Positions 8,471-17,279 are shown, numbered from the stretch's first letter. The stretch is 64,000 bases of DNA from an uncultured Clostridiaceae bacterium (GCA_946405135.1 CAMJGD010000004.1:62001-126000), one strand, 5' to 3'. Made by a program: numbers and translations. The notes: a model not told the origin generated them from the letters alone.

Positions 8471-9892
8471 ATGGCATTAAATACTAAAAGTATTAAGGAA
8501 GATAGTAAGGCCTTCGCTACAGGTAAAGTAAGTAAGGTACTTACAAAGCTTGCCATACCTATTATAATATCCTTATTCGTTGCAGAGCTTTATAATATGG
8601 TGGACACTATATTTGTAGGGAGAGCCATAGGAGCAAAAGCTATAGGTGCATTAACTATAGCCTTTCCGATCCAGAGACTTATAATAGCAATAGGGCTTTT
8701 GATTGCAGTAGGTGCTTCTACTGCAGTAGCAAGAAGTTTAGGAGAAGAAAATTATAAAAATATAAAAAAAATAGTAATAAACGCTATTTCACTCATGCTT
8801 TTAGGCATTTCAATTCTTACATTCTTTATATATATGTTTAAAGGAAATATAATTAGAAGCCTTGGTGCTACAGATAGTATATTTCCATATGCGGATGAGT
8901 ATATAAGCATAGTAGTATTAGGTGGAATTTTTCAATGTTTTACAGTGATAATTGGGTATATAATGACAGCTTTAGGAAATGCAAAAACTAATTTGATTGC
9001 TACGTCCATAGGGGCAGTGTGTAACATTATAATAGATTTTATATTGGTAATAATCTTTCCTTTTGGAGTAAAGGGTGCAGCTATTGCTACCGTAGCTTCT
9101 CAAATAATTTCTTCTATCTATGCTTTTAAACATTTCTTAAAATTCAAAGAGAAATTTGATTTGTCTTTTGGTTTTAACTTAGATAAAGATATAATTGGAT
9201 CCATAGCATCAGTAGGTTTTTCTACTTTTATAGTGGAAATATCCGATGCTGTAGTTGCTATAGTTTTAAATAATTTACTTAAATCTCATGGTGATACAGC
9301 TATTGTTATAGTTGGAGTGGTATCTAAAGTTTCCATGTTTCTATTTATAACAATGCTTGGAATTACATCAGCTATGCAGCCAATAGTTGCATATAACTAT
9401 GGAGCTAAGAATTTTAAGCGTCTTAAAGAGGTAGTAAAAAAGTCCACGGTAGCTGTAACTATTACTTCTGCTATAATTTGGGCTATTATGATGATTTTCC
9501 CTACAGCCATAATAGGAAGCTTTGTAAAAGAAAAGGATATTTTAATAGAAGCGGTAAAAGCTTTTAGAATAATTATTTCAGTTTTTCCCTGCGTAGGAAT
9601 GTATTTTGTAGCTATATACTATTATCAAGCTATTGATGAAGCAAGACTTTCTTTTGTATTATCCATATATAGACAGTTATTAATATTTATTCCCGTTTTG
9701 TTTATGTTAATTAGACTGTTTGGAGTTATGGGAGCTTGGATTGCATATCCTGTTTCTGATATTATATCTGCATTTACCGGATATTTTTATATGAGAAAAG
9801 CTAATGGTATAATAGAAGATGAAGCAGAAGAGCATGAGGAAAAAGTGGCATACAGAAAAGGTTATGGAAGCGCAGTGGTTAGAACAAGATAA
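8471..9892 (+). CDS. MATE family multidrug/cation efflux protein
   Basis: A 473-residue membrane protein with about 12 hydrophobic helices in two similar halves, as in MATE transporters that expel drugs in exchange for Na+ or H+. The first helix region reads IPIIISLFVAELYNMVDTIFVGRAIG, here noted only by its NMVDTIFVG core, which is the family signature. The frame is open from a GTG at 8408, but ATG 8471 has a better site (GGGTGAG) and gives the usual N-terminus and length. It is monocistronic and ends in a strong terminator. The substrate is unknown. Confidence 0.85.
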   Translation: MALNTKSIKEDSKAFATGKVSKVLTKLAIPIIISLFVAELYNMVDTIFVGRAIGAKAIGALTIAFPIQRLIIAIGLLIAVGASTAVARSLGEENYKNIKKIVINAISLMLLGISILTFFIYMFKGNIIRSLGATDSIFPYADEYISIVVLGGIFQCFTVIIGYIMTALGNAKTNLIATSIGAVCNIIIDFILVIIFPFGVKGAAIATVASQIISSIYAFKHFLKFKEKFDLSFGFNLDKDIIGSIASVGFSTFIVEISDAVVAIVLNNLLKSHGDTAIVIVGVVSKVSMFLFITMLGITSAMQPIVAYNYGAKNFKRLKEVVKKSTVAVTITSAIIWAIMMIFPTAIIGSFVKEKDILIEAVKAFRIIISVFPCVGMYFVAIYYYQAIDEARLSFVLSIYRQLLIFIPVLFMLIRLFGVMGAWIAYPVSDIISAFTGYFYMRKANGIIEDEAEEHEEKVAYRKGYGSAVVRTR

Positions 9893-9923
9893 TATTATAA
9901 AAAAGTCATTTTATTAAAGTTAA

Positions 9924-9968
9924 TTTAAGGATATCAATTCATAAAAATGATATCCTTAAATTTTTTTT
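9924..9968 (+). terminator. Terminator after the MATE gene
   Basis: Thirteen-base arms TTTAAGGATATCA (9924-9936) and TGATATCCTTAAA (9948-9960) are followed by T8. Confidence 0.9.
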
Positions 9969-10122
9969 ATAAATTTTCGTGGGTTTTATGTTTTATTGTG
10001 GTCTAAATATATAGATAAATAAAATTAATTGAGCTGCTTATTTTTAAAATTCTAAAGTGAGCTTAAATTAAGACTTAAGGTAAAACCTTATTTCTAAGGT
10101 GATTTAAAAGGAGGATGGATTT

Positions 10123-11190
10123 ATGAAAAAAATAGGTACAATAACTACAGCGGTATCCCTAATATTTTTTGGAATTGTATTGTTAATAAAACAAATGAAT
10201 GGTGCTTTGGCTTATGAAATATTTAAATATTGGCCTATGGTATTTATAATATTAGGTATTGAAGTTTTATGGTTTTATGGAAAAAGAGAAGGAGATAAAA
10301 AAATTGGATTCAATATTGGTATAGTATTTATCGTACTACTATTTATTTTGACAGAAGGATTTTTTTATGTTAAAGACAGGAGTTATAAATATTTTAAAAA
10401 TTATAGTATGGATTTTGACTTAAGCGATTTAGGCGACTTAGGCAATGCAGCAGATAAAAAGCCACTAAATATTGATTTTTCTACAAAAATGAATGGAAAC
10501 AATATAACATTTAAAGCTAATAATGGTAATATACACATAAAAAAATCAGAAGATAACAATGTAAAATTTGCAGGAAAAGTTTACGTAAATAGAGGTATAG
10601 ATATATACGAAATAACTCGTGAAGAATCTAAAGACGGTATAAAGATATTGGCTGATGATGACATAGTTAAGAAAGTAGAAGGAACATTGTATGTGCCAGA
10701 TGGTGTAAATATTTATGTGGATTCTAATAATTTAAATTTAACTTCAGAAGATGACTTGAAGAAGAGTAATATAAAAGTTGATTCTAATAATGGTAATTTC
10801 AAATTATCTAATTTTAAGTCTCTAAGTCTTGATAGTAATAATGGAAATGTTAATATAAAAGATATAAAAGATATTAAGGTAGATTCCAATAATGCAAAGG
10901 TTAGTATAGATGGAGATACGGATAATGTAGATGTTAATACCAATATAAGCTCTATAGATATAAGCAGCAATAAATGTAAAAATATAAAGATAGTAAGCGA
11001 TAGTGGTAAAGTAAATATAAAAACTGCACAAAGTAATTTGGATATAGATGCTGCTACTGATGCAGGAGTAATATACCTAAATGATAAGAAGATTAATAAT
11101 AGGAGCATAAAAAATGCTAAAGAAAATGCTGAAGGCAAAATTTACGTAAGGACGGATATGGGAACCATAAGGATTGATTGCAAGGAGTGA
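10123..11190 (+). CDS. Membrane-anchored DUF4097-type beta-helix protein of an ECF operon
   Basis: A 355-residue protein. The N-terminus has three to four membrane helices (about residues 5-85) like the LiaI/LiaF-type membrane domain. It is followed by a hydrophilic region with repeating 'DSNNGN' units (VDSNNGNFKLSNFKSLSLDS, then further NNGNVNI and NNAKVSI repeats), typical of the DUF4097 putative adhesin fold, predicted to form a beta-helix. Such proteins accompany envelope-stress regulators. The gene is first in an operon with an ECF sigma factor starting five bases after its stop. ATG after AAAGGAGG. Function unknown; a sensor or scaffold of envelope stress is inferred. Confidence 0.75.
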   Translation: MKKIGTITTAVSLIFFGIVLLIKQMNGALAYEIFKYWPMVFIILGIEVLWFYGKREGDKKIGFNIGIVFIVLLFILTEGFFYVKDRSYKYFKNYSMDFDLSDLGDLGNAADKKPLNIDFSTKMNGNNITFKANNGNIHIKKSEDNNVKFAGKVYVNRGIDIYEITREESKDGIKILADDDIVKKVEGTLYVPDGVNIYVDSNNLNLTSEDDLKKSNIKVDSNNGNFKLSNFKSLSLDSNNGNVNIKDIKDIKVDSNNAKVSIDGDTDNVDVNTNISSIDISSNKCKNIKIVSDSGKVNIKTAQSNLDIDAATDAGVIYLNDKKINNRSIKNAKENAEGKIYVRTDMGTIRIDCKE

Positions 11191-11195
11191 GGCTT

Positions 11196-11744
11196 TTGAA
11201 GGACGAAGACTTCTTAGAACAGATAAGAAATGGAGATAAAGAGGCTTTTATTAGCTTTGTAGACAAGTATAAAAAAAAGGTTCTATCTATGTGTTATTCT
11301 TATACTGAAGACTATGGAGAGGCTGAAGATGTCTCTCAAGAAGCTTTTATAGCCTTCTATAAGAGTATTAATAATTTTAGAAATGAATGTTCCTTATCTT
11401 CTTACTTATATAGAATAACTTTGAGTAAATGCTTAAATTATAGAAAAAAGAAAACCTTAAAATTTTTCACCATAGGGCTTTTGAGAGAATATAAAGATGA
11501 AACTAGTACTATTAATGTAGATGAAAAGAATTATATAAGAGATTGCATAAGATCTCTTCCAAATTCTTTAAGAACTCCTTTGGTACTTTATTATTATGCA
11601 GGCTTAAGTTACAAGGAAATTGCAGAAATCTTAAACATTACAGAGAGAGCTGTGGAAGGCAAGCTTTATAGAGCAAAACAAAAACTCAAAGCAAAAATAG
11701 AAAAAGAGGAGGCTTTGATATGGGACAAAAATTTGATTATTTAG
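11196..11744 (+). CDS. ECF-type RNA polymerase sigma factor
   Basis: A 182-residue ECF sigma factor. Region 2 shows CYSYTEDYGEAEDVSQEAFI (residues about 27-50) and region 4 shows SLPNSLRTPLVLYYYAGLSY followed by the helix-turn-helix KEIAEILNITERAVEGKLYRAK. Of three in-frame starts (TTG 11178, GTG 11187, TTG 11196), 11196 is spaced best from AAGGAG at 11182-11187. The next gene overlaps its 3' end by 25 bases, so the two are translationally coupled; that gene is presumably the anti-sigma factor. The sigma factor probably drives this envelope operon. Confidence 0.88.
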   Translation: MKDEDFLEQIRNGDKEAFISFVDKYKKKVLSMCYSYTEDYGEAEDVSQEAFIAFYKSINNFRNECSLSSYLYRITLSKCLNYRKKKTLKFFTIGLLREYKDETSTINVDEKNYIRDCIRSLPNSLRTPLVLYYYAGLSYKEIAEILNITERAVEGKLYRAKQKLKAKIEKEEALIWDKNLII

Positions 11745-12064
11745 ATTCTTTGATATATGAAAGCGGTAAAAATATTAGTATTAAAGATGATTATGATGAA
11801 AGATTACTAAATAAAATTCACTGTATGGAGGAAGATAGTTCAGCAGAATTTTATAGGCATAGCATTGCAATGGATAGAGTTATGGCAGTGAGCTTTATAT
11901 TTAGTGGAATATTTATTATTATTATTAATTTTACTAAGGCAGAGGGCTATATATTCGATGTTCTTATCAGAGCTAAAGGTTTCACAAGTTTTATAAACAA
12001 TTATTTTTTTAATTTGTTAGGGACAGTTCTGGATTTTTCAGCTAGATTTCAGAGAGTATTTTAA
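11720..12064 (+). CDS. Probable anti-sigma factor, C-terminus formed by a REP repeat
   Basis: A 114-residue protein starting at ATG 11720 after GAGGAGG, inside the end of the sigma gene. It has a charged cytoplasmic N-terminus (about 45 residues) and one clear membrane helix (MAVSFIFSGIFIIIINF, about 54-70). I see no zinc-finger HXXXCXXC motif, so the anti-sigma role rests on position and topology. The last codons (LLGTVLDFSARFQRVF) run through a half copy of the dispersed AGGGACAGTTCT repeat at 12019-12030, so the natural 3' end appears to have been replaced or extended by repeat DNA. Confidence 0.6.
   Translation: MGQKFDYLDSLIYESGKNISIKDDYDERLLNKIHCMEEDSSAEFYRHSIAMDRVMAVSFIFSGIFIIIINFTKAEGYIFDVLIRAKGFTSFINNYFFNLLGTVLDFSARFQRVF
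12019..12030 (+). repeat. Half copy of GGGACAGTT repeat inside a gene
   Basis: AGGGACAGTTCT without a partner arm. It lies within the last codons of the putative anti-sigma gene. Confidence 0.6.
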
Positions 12065-12121
12065 AACTTAAATAAAATTTATTATGTGTATAAATAAATT
12101 AGGACATATAGGAGGATAGTT

Positions 12122-12580
12122 ATGAATAGAAATGGATTTGTAAATTTTATATGTGCATGTATACCTGGAGTAGGCTATATGTATAATGGACTTTTAAAAA
12201 AAGGGCTAGAACTTTTGATTATTTTCTTATTAGTACCGGTAGTCTTAGACATTATAGGCTTGTCATCCTTAGAAGCTGTAATAATGGTACCATTGTGGTT
12301 TTATAGCTTTTTTGGAACTTACAGTGTGGTGAATAGACAGCAGTCAGGAGAAGCAATACAGGATGAAAGTATATTTTTGGGTAATAAGGGTCTAAATATG
12401 AAGAATGCAAATATGAAGATTTGTGGTTTTGGATTAATATTATTAGGAACGTTATCAATTTTAAATAGAATATTAAAAGATATGGATATTTGGTATATGG
12501 TAAGAAGTTATGTGGCTCCTATAGTATTTATAGCATTAGGTGTATATATTCTTTTAAAAAATAATAAAAGTTTTTATTAG
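12122..12580 (+). CDS. Small multi-pass membrane protein of the ECF operon
   Basis: A 152-residue protein with ATG after AGGAGG. It has an N-terminal pattern like a TM2 or 'GVGYMYNGLLKKG' type domain (about residues 8-45, two helices), a third helix around 55-68, a polar stretch, then two more helices at the C-terminus (about 100-118 and 128-146). It probably belongs to the same envelope-stress operon as the sigma gene, 57 bases upstream. No enzymatic motif is visible; function unknown. Confidence 0.65.
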   Translation: MNRNGFVNFICACIPGVGYMYNGLLKKGLELLIIFLLVPVVLDIIGLSSLEAVIMVPLWFYSFFGTYSVVNRQQSGEAIQDESIFLGNKGLNMKNANMKICGFGLILLGTLSILNRILKDMDIWYMVRSYVAPIVFIALGVYILLKNNKSFY

Positions 12581-12652
12581 AAAAAATTAGATATTATGAT
12601 ATAATATAAAAAATTGCAATGTTGACTATAAAAGAAAGAGGGTTGAAAAATT

Positions 12653-13813
12653 TTGCGCTTCCAAAAGGAAAACATAAAGTATTTTGATTTAATAGTATCA
12701 ATAATTGCTGCATATATAATCATAAAAGTCATAGATAATTATTCTTATATGTTAGCAGGATTTGATAAAATTAAGTCCATAATATCTCCATTTATATATG
12801 CATTTATAATTGCATATGTATTAAATCCCATAATGAAGTTTTTTGAGAAGAAATGTAAGCTTAAAAGAGGAATTAGTATACTTTTTACCTATGTGTTTAT
12901 AATAGGTTTAATGACTATATTTAGCATTTACCTTCTTCCTAAAATATATTCAAATATTTTGGATATAGCTAAAAACTTACCGGCTATTGCTACAGAAGCT
13001 CAAAATAGGTTTAATAACTTCATAAATAATGAAAATATAAAGGGCATTACTGGTGCTTCAGGGTTATCCAAATTTGATGCAAATTTTATTGTATCTAAAT
13101 TTAGCAATATGCTTATGTCTGGGTTGAATGTGGCCCTTTCAAAAACATGGACATTTACCAGCTATTTTATAAAGTGGATTTTTGGCTTAATAATAGCTAT
13201 TTATGTTCTTTATGACAAAGAGAAGTTTATAGAGATTTCAAAGAAGATGGTTTATATAGTGCTAAAAGAAAAAAATGGCGGTAGATTTATAAGATTTTTT
13301 AAGAATATCGATCATATGATTGGTACGTACATAGGTATAAAAGCCATAGACTCACTTATAATAGGAATGATGGCTTTTATAGGTCTTACCATATTACGTT
13401 CACCTTATGCACTTTTAATAGCGGTATTTGTAGGAATTACAAATATGATACCTTACTTTGGACCTTTTATGGGAATGCTAGTAGGATTTATAATAAATCT
13501 ATTCTTTAGCCCGATAAAAGCTGTTTTTGTATTTCTATTTCTATTCCTATTGCAGCAGTTTGATGGTTGGTATCTTGACCCTAAATTAATAGGAGGCAAG
13601 GTTGGATTGAGTCCATTTCTTGTAATATTTGCTGTAACTCTTGGAGGAGGATTATATGGACCTATAGGTATGATTTTGGCTGTACCTACCATGGCGGTGA
13701 TTAAGATTTATACAGACAAACTTATGGTGATATACAATAGATCTCAAGGGAAGCGCGAAAAAGAAGAAAAAGTTATTGTAAATAAAACATTGAATAACTC
13801 AGTGAGTAAATAG
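12653..13813 (+). CDS. AI-2E (PerM/YtvI) family transporter
   Basis: A 386-residue integral membrane protein with about eight helices and the family's long extracytoplasmic segment (residues about 85-165). The conserved C-terminal half includes GITNMIPYFGPFMG (about 262-275) and QQFDGWYLDPKLIGGKVGLSP. Members export diverse small solutes; the AI-2 link holds for only a few. It starts with TTG after AAAGAGG. It is separated by 72 bases from the ECF operon, and a promoter-like sequence lies in the gap, so it may be independent. Confidence 0.85.
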   Translation: MRFQKENIKYFDLIVSIIAAYIIIKVIDNYSYMLAGFDKIKSIISPFIYAFIIAYVLNPIMKFFEKKCKLKRGISILFTYVFIIGLMTIFSIYLLPKIYSNILDIAKNLPAIATEAQNRFNNFINNENIKGITGASGLSKFDANFIVSKFSNMLMSGLNVALSKTWTFTSYFIKWIFGLIIAIYVLYDKEKFIEISKKMVYIVLKEKNGGRFIRFFKNIDHMIGTYIGIKAIDSLIIGMMAFIGLTILRSPYALLIAVFVGITNMIPYFGPFMGMLVGFIINLFFSPIKAVFVFLFLFLLQQFDGWYLDPKLIGGKVGLSPFLVIFAVTLGGGLYGPIGMILAVPTMAVIKIYTDKLMVIYNRSQGKREKEEKVIVNKTLNNSVSK

Positions 13814-14826
13814 CAGCTAAGAAAAAAATATGAACTTAGTAGGAAAGAAAGCTAGTAAAAATCAATGAGGAAATTTATGGAAAATTGAAAATTAATAAAA
13901 CAGTCTATATCATATTTACAAGTATGCAAGCTATCAATAAGATTAGTATGATTTATCTTTAAAAAAGTTTGACTAAATACAATTTTACTGAATATAGAAA
14001 GTTGAAATAATAAATAAAGTAGACTAGGATACTGTTTATATGATGAAATTGTACTGGATATAGAAAAGAGATACCACGCAACTTATAAGATAGTTAGTTA
14101 TGTGGTATCTTTTTATGTATCAGTAGAATTGAAAATGTGGATTAATAAAGACATATAAAGTATGATTAATTAAGTTATCCAAACAATACTTATTCCAGCA
14201 TAAGCATCTTGCAAAATCAATTTCTATTTGATTATCATGTTAACAAATAATATTTATTCCAGAAGAAGTATTGAAACAGCTTGTTTTTTAAAATTTTAAA
14301 GATAAGAAAAATTATAGAGTTTATTTATATATAAGTTAATACTATTTACAAAACATAATTATTGTAGGGTTTTCTACTCAAAATTTAATTTGTATACAAG
14401 GCTAGTTTATAGTTAATAAAAAAATTTCATGTATAAATTAACATTTGAGACTATAATCCTATTTCTGTTATAACTGTTTTTTTATTATTTTTATAATGTT
14501 TAAATCAGAAAAGTTTTAAAGGTACAAGATTAAAATTAAAGATATAATATTATAATTAAAAGACATAAAAATAATTATGTTTTTATCAGTATTTTATAGT
14601 CATAATAAACTAAATATATTAAATAAATATCTGAAAATACTGGCCCCAATAAGCTAAAAATAGAATATTTAATATAAATTTCTTATTTTTAATGCTATAG
14701 ATTATAAAGTACTATGAATATAAATAATGAAATATCTATAGTGTATTTTATTCAAGTTACTAATCGATATTTTTTATTAATATAGGAGGTTATGGGAAGC
14801 AGCTTTTGTTAGTTTATAATAAAAGG
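13814..14826. other. Gene-poor AT-rich region, about 1 kb
   Basis: No frame of useful length with a ribosome-binding site was seen on either strand. It holds a terminator-like hairpin (14069-14115) and two diverged copies of a roughly 30-base unit around 14185-14215 and 14245-14280, both containing TTATTCCAG followed by an AAG-AT segment. Confidence 0.5.
14069..14115 (+). terminator. Terminator-like hairpin with long loop
   Basis: Arms AGATACCAC (14069-14077) and GTGGTATCT (14102-14110) are followed by TTTTT. It has no clear gene directly upstream, so it may end an RNA transcribed through the preceding gap. Confidence 0.55.
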
Positions 14827-15030
14827 CTAAGTCGCATCTTCATTTATATTTTTATCGTTGCAATAGTATAGAGCAAAGATAATAAAAAATAGTTCAATGC
14901 TTATAGGAATTTCAACACATATAGAAGCGCCTTCTTCGCCTTGCTGGACTTCTATACCAACATAAGCTTCTAATTGTTCTAGACAGTCATCTTTTTCTAT
15001 TTGTTCTGTGTCATCTTTTAAATCAACCAA
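14827..15030 (-). CDS. Small acidic hypothetical protein, 67 aa
   Basis: On the minus strand, TTG at 15030 follows GGAGAG at good spacing. The product is rich in Asp, Glu and Gln in the first half (VDLKDDTEQIEKDDCLEQLE), then has a hydrophobic stretch (IELFFIIFALYYC) and a short polar tail. Not recognised. It is isolated in a gene-poor stretch. The good start site favours a real gene, but the short length keeps confidence low. Confidence 0.4.
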   Translation of the reverse strand: MVDLKDDTEQIEKDDCLEQLEAYVGIEVQQGEEGASICVEIPISIELFFIIFALYYCNDKNINEDAT

Positions 15031-15271
15031 TTTTATCTCTCCACTAATTTTTATAATTTATGATATGTTAGTTTTCTTATTTTGTTACTAAGTTATTGTA
15101 TATTTAAATTTATTATTAGAGATGCAAACTTGGTCACCTTATTATTACTGATTTTATAATCTCCTCATTTTTCCTAATAATTAATAGGTATTATGCAGCC
15201 TAAGATGAACAAAATACTATTGAGTTAAAATATTTAAGGAGGTGAACTGTTGCGATAAAACTATAAAAATA
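15031..15271. other. Intergenic region before the structured RNA
   Basis: AT-rich with no gene seen. GGAGGTGAAC at 15238-15247 looks like a ribosome-binding site but is not followed by a useful frame. Confidence 0.4.
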
Positions 15272-15280
15272 TGCTATAAT
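15250..15280 (+). promoter_or_regulatory. Extended -10 promoter before structured RNA
   Basis: TGCTATAAT at 15272-15280 is an extended -10 element; a TTGCGA at 15250-15255 lies 19 bases upstream. Transcription would start near 15287, just before the folded region. Confidence 0.55.
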
Positions 15281-15286
15281 CTCATA

Positions 15287-15610
15287 TAAATTAAGAGGTA
15301 TATTTCAGTTTATTTTGTATAATAACATTAATAAGCTATTGTGAATCCAATATATTGCGAAAGTGATATATTCATAGAATAGGACTTTGATGGTGTTAGT
15401 GTAAAAATAAAACTACTTGTGTAAGTAGTTAGCGAGAACCAATCAAAATAAGTAAATACAAGATGTTACACGCAAAAGTAAACTTGTATATGTACCATGT
15501 GTTGTATGGAAATTTAAGTCCTCGGAGTATTATACCAAACGGGAAGTAGCCTTACAGCAAAATCGGATACATTGAACATGGAATTAAACAATATTTATAT
15601 GTTTTTATAG
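15287..15610 (+). ncRNA. Candidate large structured non-coding RNA, class unknown
   Basis: A non-coding stretch with dense, nested pairing. Hairpin 1: AATATATTGC / GTGATATATT (15349-15372) is capped by a GAAA tetraloop. A long-range helix pairs AGGACTT (15381-15387) with AAGTCCT (15516-15522). Inside it are a perfect hairpin AACTACTT / AAGTAGTT (15411-15430), TACAAG / CTTGTA (15457-15488), and CCAT / ATGG (15495-15509). GTGTAA (15399-15404) can pair with TTACAC (15466-15471), which crosses the TACAAG helix and may be a pseudoknot. It is followed by unpaired, relatively G/C-rich sequence (ACGGGAAGTAGCC). It matches no riboswitch class I can read; the clostridial raiA RNA is one hypothesis to test. 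Confidence 0.65.
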
Positions 15611-15631
15611 GTTATTGGCAACGTCTGTGCT

Positions 15632-16003
15632 ATGGATGATAATCATAAGGTTGAGTTAGAAAGAAGAAAAGAATTAAAAAATAGAGTAAACCAGCTTATA
15701 GATGTGGTTGAAAAACATACAAGAACAGAGCGACATTTAGAGCAGTATTCTAATATTTCTTCTAAAGAAAATTTAGAACATGAAAGAAGGATTCAAAAGA
15801 CAAGGGAAGAGGAAATAGAAAACTTAAAAGATAAGATAGTTTATGGAGAAGGATACAGTAATGAAGCAGAAAATTTAGAAGCAAAATATGAAAAAACTAA
15901 GGAATATATACATTACAATGCTCCAAAAATGAATCTTGAGGGCTTATCAAATTTAAATGAAAAACAAAGAAACAGAGAACACAAAATAGATTCTATACGT
16001 TAA
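15632..16003 (+). CDS. Coiled-coil hypothetical protein, 123 aa
   Basis: A highly charged, helix-prone protein (many Glu, Lys, Arg, Asn) with heptad-like spacing over most of its length and no membrane segment or cysteine. The ATG at 15632 lacks a convincing ribosome-binding site (TTGGCAACGTCTGTGCT precedes it), unusual for this genome, so its translation may depend on the RNA directly upstream or the start may differ. A full REP palindrome follows three bases after the stop codon. Not recognised. Confidence 0.55.
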   Translation: MDDNHKVELERRKELKNRVNQLIDVVEKHTRTERHLEQYSNISSKENLEHERRIQKTREEEIENLKDKIVYGEGYSNEAENLEAKYEKTKEYIHYNAPKMNLEGLSNLNEKQRNREHKIDSIR

Positions 16004-16006
16004 ATC

Positions 16007-16059
16007 AAATTCAGGGACAGTTCTTAACTTTTTAAAAGTTAAGAACTGTCCCTGAATTT
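16007..16059. repeat. Palindromic GGGACAGTT repeat (full), 25-bp arms
   Basis: AAATTCAGGGACAGTTCTTA and CTTTT-side continuation pair perfectly with the inverse arm (16035-16059), leaving a three-base loop. Same family as the copy at 6041. Confidence 0.9.
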
Positions 16060-16482
16060 GGTTTTTCAAAAATCCTTCCATATACTGATAAGAAAACAGC
16101 GAATATGTTCAATTTATTACATACTTGGAATGGGGTTAGATATTATGATGAAATTACTAGTCTATGGTGATATTTGTAATGATTGCTTCATAAGGAGATT
16201 TTACTATGACTTGGAACTTTGCTACTCCAGTGCAATTAGTATTTTTATTTGATGGAGAAAATTTAGTTGGCAGGCTTCTAGAATTTTAGGTTAGTTCAAA
16301 TCTATATGAAATGTTCGGCAAAGGATTTAGAGGAGTATCTTAAAATTTTATTAATTCTTTATTTAAAAAAATATGGTTATGGATTCAAAAGTACCACAAT
16401 AGTGTTAAAATTTAATAGTTTATTTAATTCTCTTTCTTGACATTAAAAGCTTTATTTATTAATATTTAAATTAATATTGTAC
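16060..16482. other. Intergenic region with possible decayed coding
   Basis: Short frames of protein-like composition occur (for example DKKTANMFNLLHTWNGVRYY at about 16086-16145 and MTWNFATPVQLVFLFDGENL at about 16204), but stops separate them and no start signal is convincing. It may be a pseudogene remnant; nothing firmer can be said. Confidence 0.3.
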
Positions 16483-16496
16483 AAGGAGGGAATCTT

Positions 16497-17159
16497 TTGA
16501 TTGAAGCAGTTATTTTTGATATGGATGGAGTAATAATAGACAGTGAACCTATTCATTACGAACTTTTTATGAAGTTTACTCAAGAGTTAGGTTATCCTAT
16601 TAGTAATGAAGAATATAGTAGGTTTATAGGTAGCACAAATATTGATATATTTACAATGGTAAAAAACAAGTACAATGCAGATTTTAATGTTAATAAACTA
16701 GTTGGCGAGTACGACAACAAATATGTAGAATTTCTAGAAATTGAAAAGGACATTAAACCTATAGATGGAGTTAAAGAGCTAATTAGTAATTTGTATAAAA
16801 ATAATATAAAATTAGCATTGGCATCTTCTTCACCAAGAAATCATATAGATATGGTGTTAAGTAGATTTGGAATTAGAGACTTTTTTTCTACTGTAGTTAG
16901 TGGAGCAGAACTAGAAAGGTCAAAACCATTTCCAGATATTTTTTTAAAGGCTGCAAAAAATTTAGAAATTCAACCTGAAAGATGTATAGTTATCGAAGAC
17001 TCATGCAACGGAGTAAACGCCGCTAAAAATGCAGGCATGAGGTGTATAGGATATTATAATCCTAATTCCGGTAATCAAGATATATCTAAAGCAGATAAGA
17101 TTATAAATAGTTTCAAGGAAGTATTAATAAATGAAATTAAGCATAATTATGACAAGTAA
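16497..17159 (+). CDS. HAD-superfamily phosphatase, beta-phosphoglucomutase-like
   Basis: A 220-residue HAD hydrolase. Motif I is FDMDGVIIDSEP (residues 7-18, nucleophile Asp and acid Asp), motif II SSSP about 109-112, the lysine of motif III lies in RSKPFPDIF, and motif IV is IEDSCNG. The cap domain sits between motif I and motif II (subfamily IA). The DSEPIH sequence is typical of beta-phosphoglucomutase or sugar-phosphate phosphatase members. Start TTG at 16497 after an ideal AAGGAGGG. It appears to be a single gene; the next transcript has its own promoter and riboswitch. The substrate is not known. Confidence 0.85.
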   Translation: MIEAVIFDMDGVIIDSEPIHYELFMKFTQELGYPISNEEYSRFIGSTNIDIFTMVKNKYNADFNVNKLVGEYDNKYVEFLEIEKDIKPIDGVKELISNLYKNNIKLALASSSPRNHIDMVLSRFGIRDFFSTVVSGAELERSKPFPDIFLKAAKNLEIQPERCIVIEDSCNGVNAAKNAGMRCIGYYNPNSGNQDISKADKIINSFKEVLINEIKHNYDK

Positions 17160-17230
17160 ATATAATCTATTTGAAAAATGATTACTTATTATGCATTTTA
17201 AAAGTGAATTGTTAAAATTAAATAGAAAAA

Positions 17231-17259
17231 TTGACAAAACCCTATAAAAGTTATATAAT
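17231..17259 (+). promoter_or_regulatory. Sigma-A promoter of the SAM riboswitch transcript
   Basis: Perfect TTGACA (17231-17236) and TATAAT (17254-17259) with a 17-base spacer. Confidence 0.85.
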
Positions 17260-17279
17260 AATTATCAATTTAATAAATG

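Noticed and set aside
16058..16252. 64-codon frame after the REP palindrome
   Set aside because: It starts inside or beside the repeat, lacks a ribosome-binding site, and shows no recognisable composition; treated as intergenic.
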